Shown: positions 31,046-40,890, counted from the stretch's first letter. The stretch is 64,000 bases of DNA from a candidate division KSB1 bacterium (GCA_034506175.1 JAPDQB010000014.1:1-64000), one strand, 5' to 3'. Program-made: numbers and translations. Notes: generated by a model not told the origin, from the sequence alone.

Positions 31046-32242
31046 GTGTTCATGAACCTCAAAAGAAAATCTGCTCTGCCGCTTTATGTTATGCTATGTC
31101 ATGGTCTGCTGTTGGCGATGGCTTGCAACAATGATAAAACCATCCCCTTGAGTTCGGATTTGGTTGACCCCAGCCAGCTCGGACGTCGTCTGCAAGCCGT
31201 TACCGCCGTTGCCATTGATTCAACGGCGCATAAAATCACCAACACGTTTGGCACGACCAATTTATGGCTGGGAAAATTTGACAAGTTCGAAAGCCAGATT
31301 TTGATTCGTTTTGCCAGGCTGGATTTGCCGGACACGGTCAGTGTTGTCGCCGCCACGCTCAAATTACATGCGCGTCTCGTCCAGGGCCAGGGAACAAGTT
31401 TTAACGCAGAGATTCACGAAGTGACCAGCTCGTGGGATTCCAGCAAAGTGACCTGGCAGGATGATATTTTTCAAAAGAAACTTTTTAACTCCAGACCAAT
31501 GGACGTTCAACCAGCGAGCTCGCAGAAATCGGATTCAATCATCTTCAAGCTCGACCCGGCTGTGGTTTCCACCTGGCGCACCAAAGAAGGCCGTGAAAAA
31601 GGCGTTTTGATTCAAGCGCCCAACGCTGCATTCACCAAAGCGTTTCATTCCACTTTCAGCTCGCCAAAACAGCCGGTTCTTGAATTGATCTCTTTGAAAA
31701 GAGGCAATGCAAAAAATGATACCACCCGGCACTCGGCGACCGCTTCCGTTTTTGTTTTCCGCCGCCTGGCTGAGCTGGACAAAAACCCTTTGTACGTAGG
31801 AATTTCCGAGCAACATCACAGCGTGTTTTTCTTTGATGTGCGCGCGATTCCCTCCACCGCGACGATCAGTCGTGCCATGATGACGCTGGAGGTGGATACG
31901 CTCAATTCGGCTTTTTATTCCAGCCGGCTCGATGTGCAGCTTCTGCAATCAACAAAAAATTTCGATTTGAATCCGCTGCTGTTTGACCCTCTGCGCTTTT
32001 CGCCGGACAGTTTGCGAACCGTCGACGTGGATTCCGTTAATGCCTCGACGCAGAGACTTACTTTTACGGTCACCAGCGCGGTGCAGCAATGGGTTTTGGA
32101 TTCCAAAAACAATTTTGGCTTGATTTTATTTCCGCTGTCCTTGAACGGACGGGATTTGACGCGTGCGGCATTTTACTCAAAAGAGGCCGATCCGGCACGC
32201 GCGCCGCGGTTGCAGATCGAATACACCTTGCCGCCGCAATGA
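31046..32242 (+). CDS. DNRLRE-domain lipoprotein
   Basis: A 398-residue secreted protein with a signal peptide ending in a lipobox (LLLAMACNN, lipidated Cys near residue 27). The rest is beta-rich with two similar halves, each with a 'DxxxxRFARLDLP...ATLKLHARLVQG' type pattern and a 'TSSWDSSKVTW' segment, as in the DNRLRE / TGF-beta-propeptide-like domain of extracellular proteins. It starts at GTG with GGAG 8 bases upstream; ATG 31052 is an alternative. It is followed by an outer-membrane barrel and a TPR protein, which may form a surface-associated unit. Confidence 0.6.
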   Translation: MFMNLKRKSALPLYVMLCHGLLLAMACNNDKTIPLSSDLVDPSQLGRRLQAVTAVAIDSTAHKITNTFGTTNLWLGKFDKFESQILIRFARLDLPDTVSVVAATLKLHARLVQGQGTSFNAEIHEVTSSWDSSKVTWQDDIFQKKLFNSRPMDVQPASSQKSDSIIFKLDPAVVSTWRTKEGREKGVLIQAPNAAFTKAFHSTFSSPKQPVLELISLKRGNAKNDTTRHSATASVFVFRRLAELDKNPLYVGISEQHHSVFFFDVRAIPSTATISRAMMTLEVDTLNSAFYSSRLDVQLLQSTKNFDLNPLLFDPLRFSPDSLRTVDVDSVNASTQRLTFTVTSAVQQWVLDSKNNFGLILFPLSLNGRDLTRAAFYSKEADPARAPRLQIEYTLPPQ

Positions 32243-32303
32243 GAAACGGTGTTGATCGAAAAATGCGATTTTGCCTGCTCACTAAAAAATTTTTTATTAA
32301 GCT

Positions 32304-33515
32304 ATGAACTTCAACCTGTTTTCACGTTTTAGCCGCTATGCTTTGATTGGTTTTTTTGTGTTGGTGGAAACCTCGTCTGCCGGCTCGATTTTTTCGCGGC
32401 GGGGAATCGGCTTGCTGCGTTATCGTGATAACGTGCGGTCCATCGGCATGGGCGGCGTCGGCATCGCTGTTGCCGACAGCATTTCATTTTATTTTCTCAA
32501 TCCCGCCGGCTTGACCCGTGTCAATCTCAGCCGCATTCAGAGTAATTTTCGTTATGAGCGCGCCAGTGTCGACGCCGTTCGCAGCGCCAGCCGCGGGTTG
32601 TTTCACGATGCCAGCGTGAACGGCCTCGGCTTGGCGATTCCGGTGCACCGCCGCCAGGTTTTCGCCCTGGGTGTCCGGCCATACAGCATGAGCGATTTTG
32701 AGTTCAGTCAAATGGCCGAGGACAGCACGTTTGTGGAAAGTTTAAGCGGCTCCGGCGGCGTGAGCGAGCTTTATCTGGCGTATGCCGTAAACTTCGGCAG
32801 GCTGCAGGCCGGCGTGACCGCGGACTTTTATTTTGGCCGTCTCAATCGCATCTGGCGACTCAATTATTTTAGCCGGGATTTTAACAACAGTGAAGACGTC
32901 ATCAATCGCCATTTTACCGGCATTGGTTTGCATGCAGGCGTACAAACCCAAGTCGGCCGCTGGCAGCTTGGTGCCGCGACCGGACTACCAACGCCGCTCA
33001 ACGTCAGAACCGAGTTGAATACGATTTTCGGTTCTAACGAAAAAAGGCAGGAAGGCGAATTGAAGCTGCCGGTATGGTGGGGCGCCGGCGTTGGCTACGC
33101 GCCGAATCGGCATTGGTTGTTGAGCGCCGATTACCGCACGCAGCGCTGGAACTCGGTCAAGGCGGAAGAACTGCTCGGCGCCATTGGCGTCAATAGCCAT
33201 GATTTCAGCTTTGGCGGAGAATTTATTCCGAGCTTTGATGCGCTGGAGGGATATTTCAAGCGCATGAGTTATCGTTTTGGCGCGAACTACAAGCGGTTGC
33301 CGTATGAAGAAACCGGCGGAACGAAAGTGAGCCAATGGACGATGAATTTGGGTTTTGGGTTGCCGTTCGGCCGCGGCTACAATCGCATCGATTTCGCCGC
33401 GGAGTTTGGCAAGCGCGGAGATTTGGCGGATAACGCCGCCGAGGAAAACATCGTTCTCATTCACGTTGCCGTGATCGGCAGCGAGCGCTGGTTTCAACGT
33501 CCCAAAAGAAGATAG
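32304..33515 (+). CDS. Outer-membrane beta-barrel protein (PorV/FadL-like)
   Basis: 403 residues with a signal peptide (to about residue 26, ETSSAGS). Next comes the motif RSIGMGGVGIAVADSISFYF plus LNPAGLTR, typical of PorV/FadL-type transport barrels in FCB bacteria. Many alternating amphipathic strands follow, and the C-terminal strand has aromatic residues (GSERWF). Predicted in the outer membrane; the substrate is unknown. The stop is three bases before the next gene, so it is likely co-transcribed. Confidence 0.7.
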   Translation: MNFNLFSRFSRYALIGFFVLVETSSAGSIFSRRGIGLLRYRDNVRSIGMGGVGIAVADSISFYFLNPAGLTRVNLSRIQSNFRYERASVDAVRSASRGLFHDASVNGLGLAIPVHRRQVFALGVRPYSMSDFEFSQMAEDSTFVESLSGSGGVSELYLAYAVNFGRLQAGVTADFYFGRLNRIWRLNYFSRDFNNSEDVINRHFTGIGLHAGVQTQVGRWQLGAATGLPTPLNVRTELNTIFGSNEKRQEGELKLPVWWGAGVGYAPNRHWLLSADYRTQRWNSVKAEELLGAIGVNSHDFSFGGEFIPSFDALEGYFKRMSYRFGANYKRLPYEETGGTKVSQWTMNLGFGLPFGRGYNRIDFAAEFGKRGDLADNAAEENIVLIHVAVIGSERWFQRPKRR

Positions 33516-33518
33516 CCG

Positions 33519-34823
33519 ATGTTTTCTGTCACGCGAACATCAATGCCGCGCCTCGTTGTCATTGGGTTGATTTTAGCCGTTTTATCTTTACATGATGAAG
33601 CGGCGTTGAGTCAAGACAAGCCGAGGAAAAATAACAAAACGCAAATCTCGCCGGATTCATCGGCGGCGGCGGCGCGCGAGCTGGAGTTGATTCGCAACTG
33701 GAGCCTTGGTTTTCAACATTATCGCAACAAGCAATATGTCGCGGCGACGCGATATTTTTGGAAGGTGGTCGCGATCGACACGATGCCGCAACAGGCCTTT
33801 GCGAATCATCATGAAACGGCGGCTGCAACGCCTCGAAAATATCCGCAGGTTTTTGACTTTCTCGGACACAGTTATTTTCAACTCAATAAACCGGACAGCG
33901 CGAAACTGGTTTACGAGCTGGGCATTGCGGCCTTGCCCGCAGAGGTGAATTTGCGGCGCCGCCTGGCTTATCTGCTAACTGCCGGCGAGCAGCTCGATCG
34001 CGCGGCGGCGCAGTATCAGCAGATTCGCGAGTTGGGCGCCGCCACGGAAGATGATTTTCGACACCTGGCCAATTTGCACGTCCGCCTCAATCAATACAAC
34101 GAGGCGATTGCGGCGTATGAAAAAATACTGACGCTGTCGCCGGATGATGCGGAAACGCGCAAAGCTTTGGCGGCGCTTTACCAAGCCGCCGGCAATGCCG
34201 GCGCCGCGATTGAAAATATGGAGAAGGCGCTGGCGCAAAATCCCAATGATTCCCGCTTATTGTTCGATCTGGCGCGGGCACGATTCAATCTTCAGGAGTA
34301 TGAAAACGTAGTGGCGTTGTTGTCGCGTTTTCATGTCCTGGCCCCGGATGATTTTGTGGGGTTGGAGTTATTGGGCGAGGCGCAGCGCCGGCTGAATCGC
34401 CATGCAGAAGCCCTCAAAACGTTTGGAAAAATCATCGCCGCCAGGCCGCAGGAAAAAAAAGTATTGGTGAAAATTTCGGATTCATATCGCGCCCTCGGCG
34501 ATTTTGCGGCGGCGCGGCGTTTTGCCAACAAGGCTTTGGCGGTTGACCACAACTTTGGCGCGGCCTATCTGGCGCTTGGCCGGATTTACGAAGACTGCGC
34601 GGATCAATGCGTGGCGAAAAAAGGCAAGACGGAATTTGACGACAAGCTGGTTTATGAGCTGGCTTATTTTCAGTATGAAAAAGCCTTGCAAGACGCCGAA
34701 ACACGAGCCGAGGCGCGGCAGCAGTTGAATTTTCTCGCCGCCTCGATTCCGCAAAAAGAAGATCGCTTTATGAACAAGGGCAGGGACAAAGCCACCGGCC
34801 CGTGCTATCAATGGATTTACTGA
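33519..34823 (+). CDS. TPR-repeat protein, probably periplasmic
   Basis: 434 residues with an N-terminal hydrophobic signal (LVVIGLILAVLSLHDEAALS). About seven tetratricopeptide repeats run from residue 55 to 385, with typical pairs such as YNEAIAAYEKILTLSPDDAE and AIENMEKALAQNPNDSRLLF. The C-terminal tail is short and basic. TPR proteins act as scaffolds; the partner is unknown, but the upstream barrel lies only three bases away. Confidence 0.75.
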   Translation: MFSVTRTSMPRLVVIGLILAVLSLHDEAALSQDKPRKNNKTQISPDSSAAAARELELIRNWSLGFQHYRNKQYVAATRYFWKVVAIDTMPQQAFANHHETAAATPRKYPQVFDFLGHSYFQLNKPDSAKLVYELGIAALPAEVNLRRRLAYLLTAGEQLDRAAAQYQQIRELGAATEDDFRHLANLHVRLNQYNEAIAAYEKILTLSPDDAETRKALAALYQAAGNAGAAIENMEKALAQNPNDSRLLFDLARARFNLQEYENVVALLSRFHVLAPDDFVGLELLGEAQRRLNRHAEALKTFGKIIAARPQEKKVLVKISDSYRALGDFAAARRFANKALAVDHNFGAAYLALGRIYEDCADQCVAKKGKTEFDDKLVYELAYFQYEKALQDAETRAEARQQLNFLAASIPQKEDRFMNKGRDKATGPCYQWIY

Positions 34824-34877
34824 AAAATTTTAAATTGAAAATTTCAATTTAAAATTTACAACACAAGGAGGCGAGTG

Positions 34878-36173
34878 ATGAGTCGTTTGGCGCAAGTTGA
34901 CCCGGAGATTTACCGCTCGATCATGCGAGAAATCGAGCGGCAGAATGACAAGCTGGAATTGATTGCGTCGGAAAACCACGTCAGCGGCGCCGTTCTGGAA
35001 GCAATGGGACAGCCGATGACCAACAAGTATGCCGAGGGTTATCCCGGCAAGCGTTACTACGGTGGCTGCGAGTACGTCGATGAAGCCGAAGATTTGGCGC
35101 GGGCGCGGGCGTGCAAGCTTTTTGACGCCGATCACGCCAACGTGCAGCCGCATTCCGGCAGCCAGGCGAACATCGCGGCGTATTTTGCTTTCGTCAAACC
35201 CGGCGACACCGTGCTCGGCATGAACCTGGCGCACGGCGGTCATTTGACGCACGGCAGTCCGGTGAATTTTTCCGGACGGCTGTTTCGCGTGGTGGCTTAC
35301 GGCGTCAATCCCGAAACCGGGCGCGTTGATATGGACAACGTCCGTGAGGTGGCGCAGCGCGAGAAACCCAAGATGATTATCGTTGGCGCCAGCGCGTATT
35401 CACGTCAGTTTGATTATAAAACGTTTCGCGAAATTGCCGACGAAGTTGGCGCCAAGCTGGTGGCGGATATTGCCCACCCGGCGGGCCTGATTGCGGCCAA
35501 GCTGCTCGACAGCCCGCTGCCACACTGCCACGTTGTCACCACCACGACGCACAAAACCTTGCGCGGGCCGCGCGGCGGCATGATTCTCATCGGCAAGGAT
35601 GAAGAGAATGATCTCGGCATCACCACGCCGAAAGGCCGGGCGAAAAAATGGTCGGAGATTGTTGATTCGAATGTCTTTCCGGGTTTTCAAGGCGGGCCGT
35701 TGATGCACGTGATCGCCGCCAAAGCTGTCGCGTTCAAAGAAGCCTTGCAGCCCGAGTTTGTCGAATACTCGCGTCAGGTCATTCGCAATGCGCAGGCGAT
35801 GGCGCAAAAGCTGATTGATCTGGGCTACGATATCGTTTCCGGCGGAACCGACACACATTTGATGCTGCTGGATTTGCGCCAGCGCAAAATCACCGGCAAA
35901 GACGCCGAAGCCGCGCTGGAGGCCGCCGGCATCACGGTGAACAAAAACATGGTGCCGAACGACCCGCAGCCGCCGATGGTTACCAGCGGCGTTCGCCTCG
36001 GCACGCCGGCGCTGACGACGCGCGGCATGAAAGAAAATGAAATGCGCGAAGTCGCCTTTTTAATCGACAAAATTCTCTCAGACATCAATAACGAAACAAC
36101 TTTGGAACGGGTGCGCACCCAGGTTCTTGATCTCTGCCGGAGATTTCCGCTTTACCACGACCTTGTAAATTAG
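34878..36173 (+). CDS. glyA: Serine hydroxymethyltransferase
   Basis: PLP enzyme that converts serine and tetrahydrofolate to glycine and methylene-tetrahydrofolate (431 residues). [16 protein letters not shown] near the N terminus, and the PLP lysine K226 in [29 protein letters not shown] is diagnostic. ATG 34878 is chosen over GTG 34875 because AAGGAGG then has ideal 6-base spacing. It is followed by nrdR after 10 bases, so they probably form a nucleotide-precursor operon with nrdR, tatC and dcd. Confidence 0.98.
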   Translation: MSRLAQVDPEIYRSIMREIERQNDKLELIASENHVSGAVLEAMGQPMTNKYAEGYPGKRYYGGCEYVDEAEDLARARACKLFDADHANVQPHSGSQANIAAYFAFVKPGDTVLGMNLAHGGHLTHGSPVNFSGRLFRVVAYGVNPETGRVDMDNVREVAQREKPKMIIVGASAYSRQFDYKTFREIADEVGAKLVADIAHPAGLIAAKLLDSPLPHCHVVTTTTHKTLRGPRGGMILIGKDEENDLGITTPKGRAKKWSEIVDSNVFPGFQGGPLMHVIAAKAVAFKEALQPEFVEYSRQVIRNAQAMAQKLIDLGYDIVSGGTDTHLMLLDLRQRKITGKDAEAALEAAGITVNKNMVPNDPQPPMVTSGVRLGTPALTTRGMKENEMREVAFLIDKILSDINNETTLERVRTQVLDLCRRFPLYHDLVN

Positions 36174-36183
36174 GAGCTGCCCC

Positions 36184-36639
36184 ATGCGTTGTCCGTATTG
36201 TGAGTTTGATGACAGCAAAGTGATCGATTCGCGTTCCAGCAACGAGGGCCGCGTCGTGCGGCGCCGGCGCGAATGCCTGGAGTGCGGGCGGCGTTTCACC
36301 ACCAAAGAGTACGTTGAAGAAACGCCGCTGATGGTGGTCAAAAACGATGGCCGGCGCGAGACCTTTGACCGCGAAAAGATTTTGCGCGGCGTGCAGGTCG
36401 CGTGCAGCAAGCGCCCGATTTCGATGGAGACGATCAACCGGCTCGTCGAAAAAGTGGAAAGCGGCCTGCGCGACAACAATCGCGATGAAGTCAGCTCGCG
36501 GCAAATCGGCCAGCTCATCATGACGCATTTGCGCGAAATCGATGAAGTCGCCTATGTGCGCTTCGCTTCGGTGTACCGTAAATTTCAGGCCAAAGAGGAA
36601 TTTCTCGAAGAATTAAAAGGATTGGCTGAGAAGCGCTGA
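36184..36639 (+). CDS. nrdR: Transcriptional repressor NrdR
   Basis: ATP/dATP-sensing repressor of ribonucleotide reductase genes (151 residues). N-terminal zinc ribbon CPYC and CLECGRRF, with SKVIDSRSS between. The ATP-cone from about residue 46 has VVKNDGRRETFDREKILRG (19 residues). The family link of glyA and nrdR is common. The stop codon overlaps the tatC start by one base. Confidence 0.98.
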   Translation: MRCPYCEFDDSKVIDSRSSNEGRVVRRRRECLECGRRFTTKEYVEETPLMVVKNDGRRETFDREKILRGVQVACSKRPISMETINRLVEKVESGLRDNNRDEVSSRQIGQLIMTHLREIDEVAYVRFASVYRKFQAKEEFLEELKGLAEKR

Positions 36640-37472
36640 TGGATTCGGATCAACCCCAAACTGAACATGCCGCCGGCAAACGTGATGAGAAGGAGATGCC
36701 CTTTCTCGATCATCTCGGCGAATTGCGCACGCGCCTGATCAAGTCGCTGCTGTCGGTGGTTTTTTTTACCGCCGTGAGCTGGTTTTTCATCGACCGCATT
36801 TTCGATTTTCTGGTGGCGCCTTACAAGCAAGCCGTCGAGCTGGCCAGGACGAAACTGCAAGATCCGGCGGCAATGCAGGCGCTGCATTTGATTTACCTCA
36901 ATCCGACCGGCGGTTTCATGATCTTCCTGAAACTGGCGATCACCGTCGGCATTTTGTTCTCCATCCCGGTGATTATTTATCAGCTCTGGCAGTTCATCGC
37001 CCCAGGCTTGTTGATGCACGAGCGCAAGGTCGCCGTTTGGGTGGTTTTTTTCACGACGATTTGTTTTTTGATCGGCGCCTTGTTTTGTTATTACGTCGTT
37101 TTGAAATTTGGCCTGGGCTTTTTGTTGTCGTTTCAATCGGAGGTGTTGACGCCGATGATTTCGATCGATGAGTATCTCGGATTCGTCACGATACTCGTCG
37201 TCGTTTTTGGTCTGGTGTTTGAAATGCCGGTGGTGGCATTTTTCTTGACGAAAATCGGCCTGCTGACGCCGGAGTTCATGCGCCAAAAAAGGCGCTATGG
37301 CATCGTGACGATTTTTGTCGCCGCCGCGGTTTTGACGCCCTCGACCGATGCGTTCACGCAAATGCTGCTGGCCGTGCCGCTGCTGCTCTTGTATGAAATC
37401 AGCATCTGGGTATGCCGCGTCGCACTGCCAAAAGAAATGAAGGACGCCATAGGTGAAGTGGCGACGAATTAG
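36639..37472 (+). CDS. tatC: Sec-independent protein translocase TatC
   Basis: Core receptor of the twin-arginine translocase in the cytoplasmic membrane (277 residues, six predicted transmembrane helices). The conserved N-terminal [13 protein letters not shown], the FxxP-type periplasmic loop, and [14 protein letters not shown] in helix 4 are present. The ATG overlaps the nrdR stop by one base, so translation is coupled. No tatA or tatB lies nearby. Confidence 0.96.
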   Translation: MDSDQPQTEHAAGKRDEKEMPFLDHLGELRTRLIKSLLSVVFFTAVSWFFIDRIFDFLVAPYKQAVELARTKLQDPAAMQALHLIYLNPTGGFMIFLKLAITVGILFSIPVIIYQLWQFIAPGLLMHERKVAVWVVFFTTICFLIGALFCYYVVLKFGLGFLLSFQSEVLTPMISIDEYLGFVTILVVVFGLVFEMPVVAFFLTKIGLLTPEFMRQKRRYGIVTIFVAAAVLTPSTDAFTQMLLAVPLLLLYEISIWVCRVALPKEMKDAIGEVATN

Positions 37473-37479
37473 GTGCTCG

Positions 37480-37544
37480 TTGCTGGTCGCTGGTTTCTTG
37501 TTGCTGGGCTCTCCCCAACCAGAAACCAGCAACAAGCAACCAGC
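37480..37544. repeat. Imperfect inverted repeat of GCTGG/CCAGC units between tatC and dcd
   Basis: The left arm is rich in TTGCTGG and GCTGGTT, and the right arm (37519-37544) is CCAGAAACCAGCAACAAGC plus AACCAGC. The arms pair over about 25 bases with mismatches. It adds no sensible protein sequence to dcd although the frame is open through it. Confidence 0.5.
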
Positions 37545-37563
37545 TACAAGAAGAGGAGTTTTC

Positions 37564-38118
37564 ATGAGCATAAAAGCCGACCGGTGGATTAAACAAATGG
37601 CGCTCGAGCAGGGCATGATCGCGCCGTTCGAGGAAAAACAAGTCCGGCAAGGCGTCATCTCGTTTGGATTGTCTTCCTACGGCTATGACGTTCGCATCGC
37701 CGACGAATTTAAAATTTTTACGAACGTCTTCGGCGCCGTCGTCGATCCGAAAGGGTTCGATCCCAAATCCTTCGTCGATTTCAAGGGCGAGGTCTGCATC
37801 ATTCCGCCGAATAGTTTTGCCCTGGGGCGGACGGTTGAATATTTTCGCATCCCGCGCCATGTCATGACCATTTGCGTCGGCAAATCCACGTACGCACGTT
37901 GCGGCATAATAACGAATGTTACGCCTTTAGAGCCAGGCTGGGAAGGCCACGTCACGCTGGAAATCTCCAACACCACGCCGCTGCCGGCCAAAATTTACGC
38001 CAACGAAGGCATCGCGCAAATTCTCTTTTTTGAAAGCGATGAACAATGCATGGTTTCGTACGCCGATAAAAAAGGCAAGTATCAGTCGCAGCAAGGCGTG
38101 ACCTTGCCGAAAGTATAG
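37564..38118 (+). CDS. dcd: dCTP deaminase
   Basis: Deaminates dCTP to dUTP, supplying dUMP for thymidylate synthesis (184 residues). The start [13 protein letters not shown] is preferred because AGGAG lies 5 bases upstream; the in-frame extension to 37453 runs through an inverted repeat. [28 protein letters not shown] and the catalytic glutamate in [13 protein letters not shown] are present. A bifunctional dCTP deaminase/dUTPase cannot be excluded. Confidence 0.95.
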   Translation: MSIKADRWIKQMALEQGMIAPFEEKQVRQGVISFGLSSYGYDVRIADEFKIFTNVFGAVVDPKGFDPKSFVDFKGEVCIIPPNSFALGRTVEYFRIPRHVMTICVGKSTYARCGIITNVTPLEPGWEGHVTLEISNTTPLPAKIYANEGIAQILFFESDEQCMVSYADKKGKYQSQQGVTLPKV

Positions 38119-38120
38119 TG

Positions 38121-38213
38121 TTGTAGTCATGCCTTTGCGCACACTCACATTGAGTCCCGCACGATTTTCCCCTGAAGGCCTGCGGCTTTAAGCCATGCCG
38201 GCAGGGGCCAAGA
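38121..38213. repeat. Palindromic element between dcd and the PHP gene
   Basis: Begins TTGTAGTCATGCCTTTGCGC and later has TTTTCCCCTGAAGGCC and GGCAGGGGCC. CCCCTG and CAGGGG form an outer pair around GGCTTTAAGCC. Block order matches the elements at 10131-10202 and 19314-19386. Confidence 0.55.
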
Positions 38214-38246
38214 TGAACGCTATCTCAACGAGAGAGAAACACACCA

Positions 38247-39101
38247 ATGACAGCCAACGGCAAAGCCGATCTTCACACACACACGAGTCAATCCGATGGT
38301 TTGCTGCCCCCGGAAAAGGTGGTGCAACTCGCGGCGGAAGCCGAATTGCAGGCGGTTGCCATTACCGATCATGATGAGATCGGCGCGCTCGACGCCGCTG
38401 TTGCCGTTGGTCATCAACTCGGCCTTGAAGTCATTCCCGGCGTGGAGCTGAGTGTTGCTCATAATGGATACGATATTCACATTCTCGGCTATTTCATCGA
38501 TTTTCATCATCCGCCCCTTTTGGAATTTCTCAGCTATTTTCAAAATGAGCGCGTTCGCCGCGTCCACCGCATTCTCGAAAAGCTGGCGGCGTTGGGTTTT
38601 CCGGTGCCGCTGGAAAAAGTTTTACGCAAAGCCGGCGCCGGCAGCATCGGCCGGCCACATGTTGCCGATGCCATGGTTGAAGAAGGGCACGTGCCTTCTT
38701 ATTACGAAGCGTTCAACCGGTTCATTGCAGATGGCAAGCCGGCTTTTGTCCCCAAAGTTCGCATCTCCGTGGCGCAAGCTGTGGCGATGATTCACCAAGC
38801 CGGGGGATTGGCTTGCCTGGCGCATCCCGGCCAAAATTTAACCGAACCGACCGTGCTCGAGGTGATCCAAGCCGGCGTCGATGGGATTGAAGTGGTGCAT
38901 CCGAAGCATTCGTTTTCGCAACGCGAACTTTATCGCCAGCTCGCCAGGACTTATGATCTGCTCGAAACCGGCGGCTCGGATTTTCACGGCGGCCGCAAAG
39001 ATGACGAGAAGCTGGGGGAGTATGTGATTGAATACGAAAAGGTGGAAAAAATGAAAACGCGCAACGAAACAAGATTGCTTGCAATGAAAGAAGAACCGTA
39101 A
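38247..39101 (+). CDS. PHP-domain metal-dependent phosphoesterase
   Basis: 284 residues with the PHP-domain metal-binding motifs DLHTHTSQSDG at the N terminus, AITDHDEIG, IPGVELS, and LAHPGQ, ending in TGGSDFHG. This layout matches the RNase AM / nucleoside 3',5'-bisphosphate phosphatase group (YciV-like) rather than histidinol phosphatase. It probably acts on short RNA or bisphosphate nucleotides in the cytosol; the exact substrate is inferred. Confidence 0.85.
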   Translation: MTANGKADLHTHTSQSDGLLPPEKVVQLAAEAELQAVAITDHDEIGALDAAVAVGHQLGLEVIPGVELSVAHNGYDIHILGYFIDFHHPPLLEFLSYFQNERVRRVHRILEKLAALGFPVPLEKVLRKAGAGSIGRPHVADAMVEEGHVPSYYEAFNRFIADGKPAFVPKVRISVAQAVAMIHQAGGLACLAHPGQNLTEPTVLEVIQAGVDGIEVVHPKHSFSQRELYRQLARTYDLLETGGSDFHGGRKDDEKLGEYVIEYEKVEKMKTRNETRLLAMKEEP

Positions 39102-39171
39102 CAAAACTGATGGTGCGGCCTTTTTAGCTGCCGTTCTTTTTTCGTTGTAAAATTAAACAGTGAGTTGCAAC

Positions 39172-39801
39172 ATGGCATTGAATTGGAAAAAGTTGACGGT
39201 TGGCCCGTTTGCAATGAACACGTACCTTCTCTGGTGCAGCCGCACGCGTGCCGGCGTTCTGATCGATCCGGGAGATGAAGCCGATCTCATCCTGCAAACC
39301 GTCGCCGCGACGAAAGTCAAACCCGAGCGCATCGTGCTGACCCATGCGCACCTCGATCACGTCTGGCAGGCCAAGGTCGTCCAGGAAAATTTAAAACTAC
39401 CGCTGTTCATGCACCGTGACGATGTGCCGATATTGGAGCGCCTGCCTTTTCAAGCGCAAATGTTCGGCTTGCCAAGCCCCGAGCCACCGCGCGTTGACGG
39501 CTATCTCGACGAAGGCGAGGAAGTGAGTTTTGGCGACGTCACGATGAAAATTCTGCACGCGCCGGGCCATTCGCCGGGGAGCATTGTTCTTTACGGCGAC
39601 GACACCGCCGTTGTCGGGGATGTTCTTTTTCAGGGTTCCATCGGCCGCACGGATCTGCCGATGGGTTCATACGAAACACTGATGAATTCGATTCACCGGA
39701 AACTCTTGACGCTTCCCGATCGCGTGCGCGTTTTGCCGGGGCACGGCGAGGAGACGACAATCGGCATCGAGCGGCGGAGCAATCCGTTTTTGCAAATTTA
39801 A
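39172..39801 (+). CDS. Metallo-beta-lactamase-fold hydrolase (glyoxalase II-like)
   Basis: About 210 residues with the MBL-fold metal motif THAHLDHVWQ, the later histidine in LHAPGHSPGS, aspartate in VVGDVLFQGSIGRTDLP, and histidine in LPGHGEETTIG. FAMNTYLLW near the N terminus is typical of small glyoxalase II-like thiolesterases. The start is ATG 39172; a GTG four codons upstream is an alternative. Substrate unknown. A plus-strand gap with a broken antitoxin-like gene follows. Confidence 0.85.
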   Translation: MALNWKKLTVGPFAMNTYLLWCSRTRAGVLIDPGDEADLILQTVAATKVKPERIVLTHAHLDHVWQAKVVQENLKLPLFMHRDDVPILERLPFQAQMFGLPSPEPPRVDGYLDEGEEVSFGDVTMKILHAPGHSPGSIVLYGDDTAVVGDVLFQGSIGRTDLPMGSYETLMNSIHRKLLTLPDRVRVLPGHGEETTIGIERRSNPFLQI

Positions 39802-39887
39802 GGCAAAAAAGTTTCGGATACTGGTTGTCGTCTTTACCGAGCGAAATGACATAATTCGCATCATCAGCTCGAGGTTTGCAACGAAAA

Positions 39888-40135
39888 ATGAAAGAAAGCA
39901 ATATGAAGAAAAACACCGCGACCAGGACTGAAACGTGGGAAATGCGTAAAGAGTACGGTTTTTCCAATGTCCACCCCAAAAAATATGCTGAAGGCGCCAA
40001 TATTGTTGTGATTGAACCGGACTTGGTCAAATTTTCCCTGACTCAGATAGTGTTAATTCTGCCCTTCGTGCTTTGGTCTCAATCTTTCCGAAATTGAAAC
40101 CACGCGAAAAACCGAAACGAAATTTGGCGGCTTGA
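39888..40135 (+). pseudogene. Antitoxin-like gene with a single frameshift
   Basis: Reads MKESNMKKNTATRTETWEM on through YAEGANIVVIEPDLVK, then leaves frame at the TTTT of 40032-40035. With one more T the sequence continues FPDSDSVNSALRALVSIFP and KLKPREKPKRNLAA to a stop at 40133. The 'VVIEPDxxKxFPDSxxVNxALRxL' pattern is familiar from small antitoxin-like proteins (recollection, not searched). No toxin partner lies next to it. The rest of the 39802-40178 gap holds nothing I recognise. Confidence 0.6.
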
Positions 40136-40178
40136 AATCAATTGTTGAGTAAATCTTGGAAACTGGCGAAAGAAGCAC

Positions 40179-40838
40179 ATGCTAACACTTGAAGATGTCA
40201 AGAAAAATTCCCTCGTTGACGCGTATATTGCGCGCGCAGATCAGTATTTGGAAGTGATCGGCTACACCGAGCATGGCCGCCGCCACGGCAGCATCGTGGC
40301 GAAATCGGCGCGCGGCATCCTGCTCGAGCTCGGTTTGCCGGCGCGCGAAGCCGAGCTGTCGGCCATTGCGGGTTATTTGCATGATATCGGCAACGTCTTC
40401 AACCGCGTCAATCACTCCTTCACCGGCGCGGTGTTGGCGCATACGCTGTTGCTTGGCATGGAAATGCCCCCGGACGAAATCACCCAAATCGTCGCGGCCA
40501 TCGGCAGCCACGACGAAGCAAGCTGCGAGCCGGTCAGCAACGTTTCAGCCGGTTTGATCATCGCCGACAAATCGGACGTGCACCGCTCGCGTGTGCGCAA
40601 TCCTGAAATGATCAAATTCGACATCCACGATCGCGTCAATTACGCGGTGGAAAACAGCAAGCTGAGCATTGACCGCGAGCAAAGAGCGATCACGTTGGAT
40701 TTGACCATCGACACCAAAATTTCGCCGGTGGCGGAGTATTTTGAAATCTTTCTCTCACGCATGCTCTTCTGCCGCCGCGCCGCGAATTTTCTCAGTTGCG
40801 AGTTTAGTCTGGTGGCGAATGGCAGCCGGCTTTTGTAA
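40179..40838 (+). CDS. HD-domain phosphohydrolase-like protein
   Basis: 219 residues. HD-domain ligands: H in YTEHGRRHGSIVA, HD in AGYLHDIGNVFNR, H in NHSFTGA and D in IIADKSDVHRS. The middle AAIGSHDEAS is typical of HD proteins of the YqeK-like or RNase Y-like group. The C-terminal 60 residues are less conserved. Probably a metal-dependent nucleotide or phosphate hydrolase; the substrate is unknown. Confidence 0.8.
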   Translation: MLTLEDVKKNSLVDAYIARADQYLEVIGYTEHGRRHGSIVAKSARGILLELGLPAREAELSAIAGYLHDIGNVFNRVNHSFTGAVLAHTLLLGMEMPPDEITQIVAAIGSHDEASCEPVSNVSAGLIIADKSDVHRSRVRNPEMIKFDIHDRVNYAVENSKLSIDREQRAITLDLTIDTKISPVAEYFEIFLSRMLFCRRAANFLSCEFSLVANGSRLL

Positions 40839-40862
40839 AATCAGGTTGTTGTAAAACCTTGC

Positions 40863-40890
40863 TTGCACTTTCCGGCAATTGCGTTATATT
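40863..40890 (+). promoter_or_regulatory. Predicted promoter upstream of the Uma2-family gene
   Basis: TTGCAC (40863-40868), a 16-base spacer and TATATT (40885-40890). It lies 46 bases before the ATG at 40937. Confidence 0.45.

Noticed and set aside
37453..37563. N-terminal extension of dcd from 37453
   Set aside because: The open frame runs through an inverted repeat and gives a spurious hydrophobic stretch; the ATG at 37564 has AGGAG and matches the family start.
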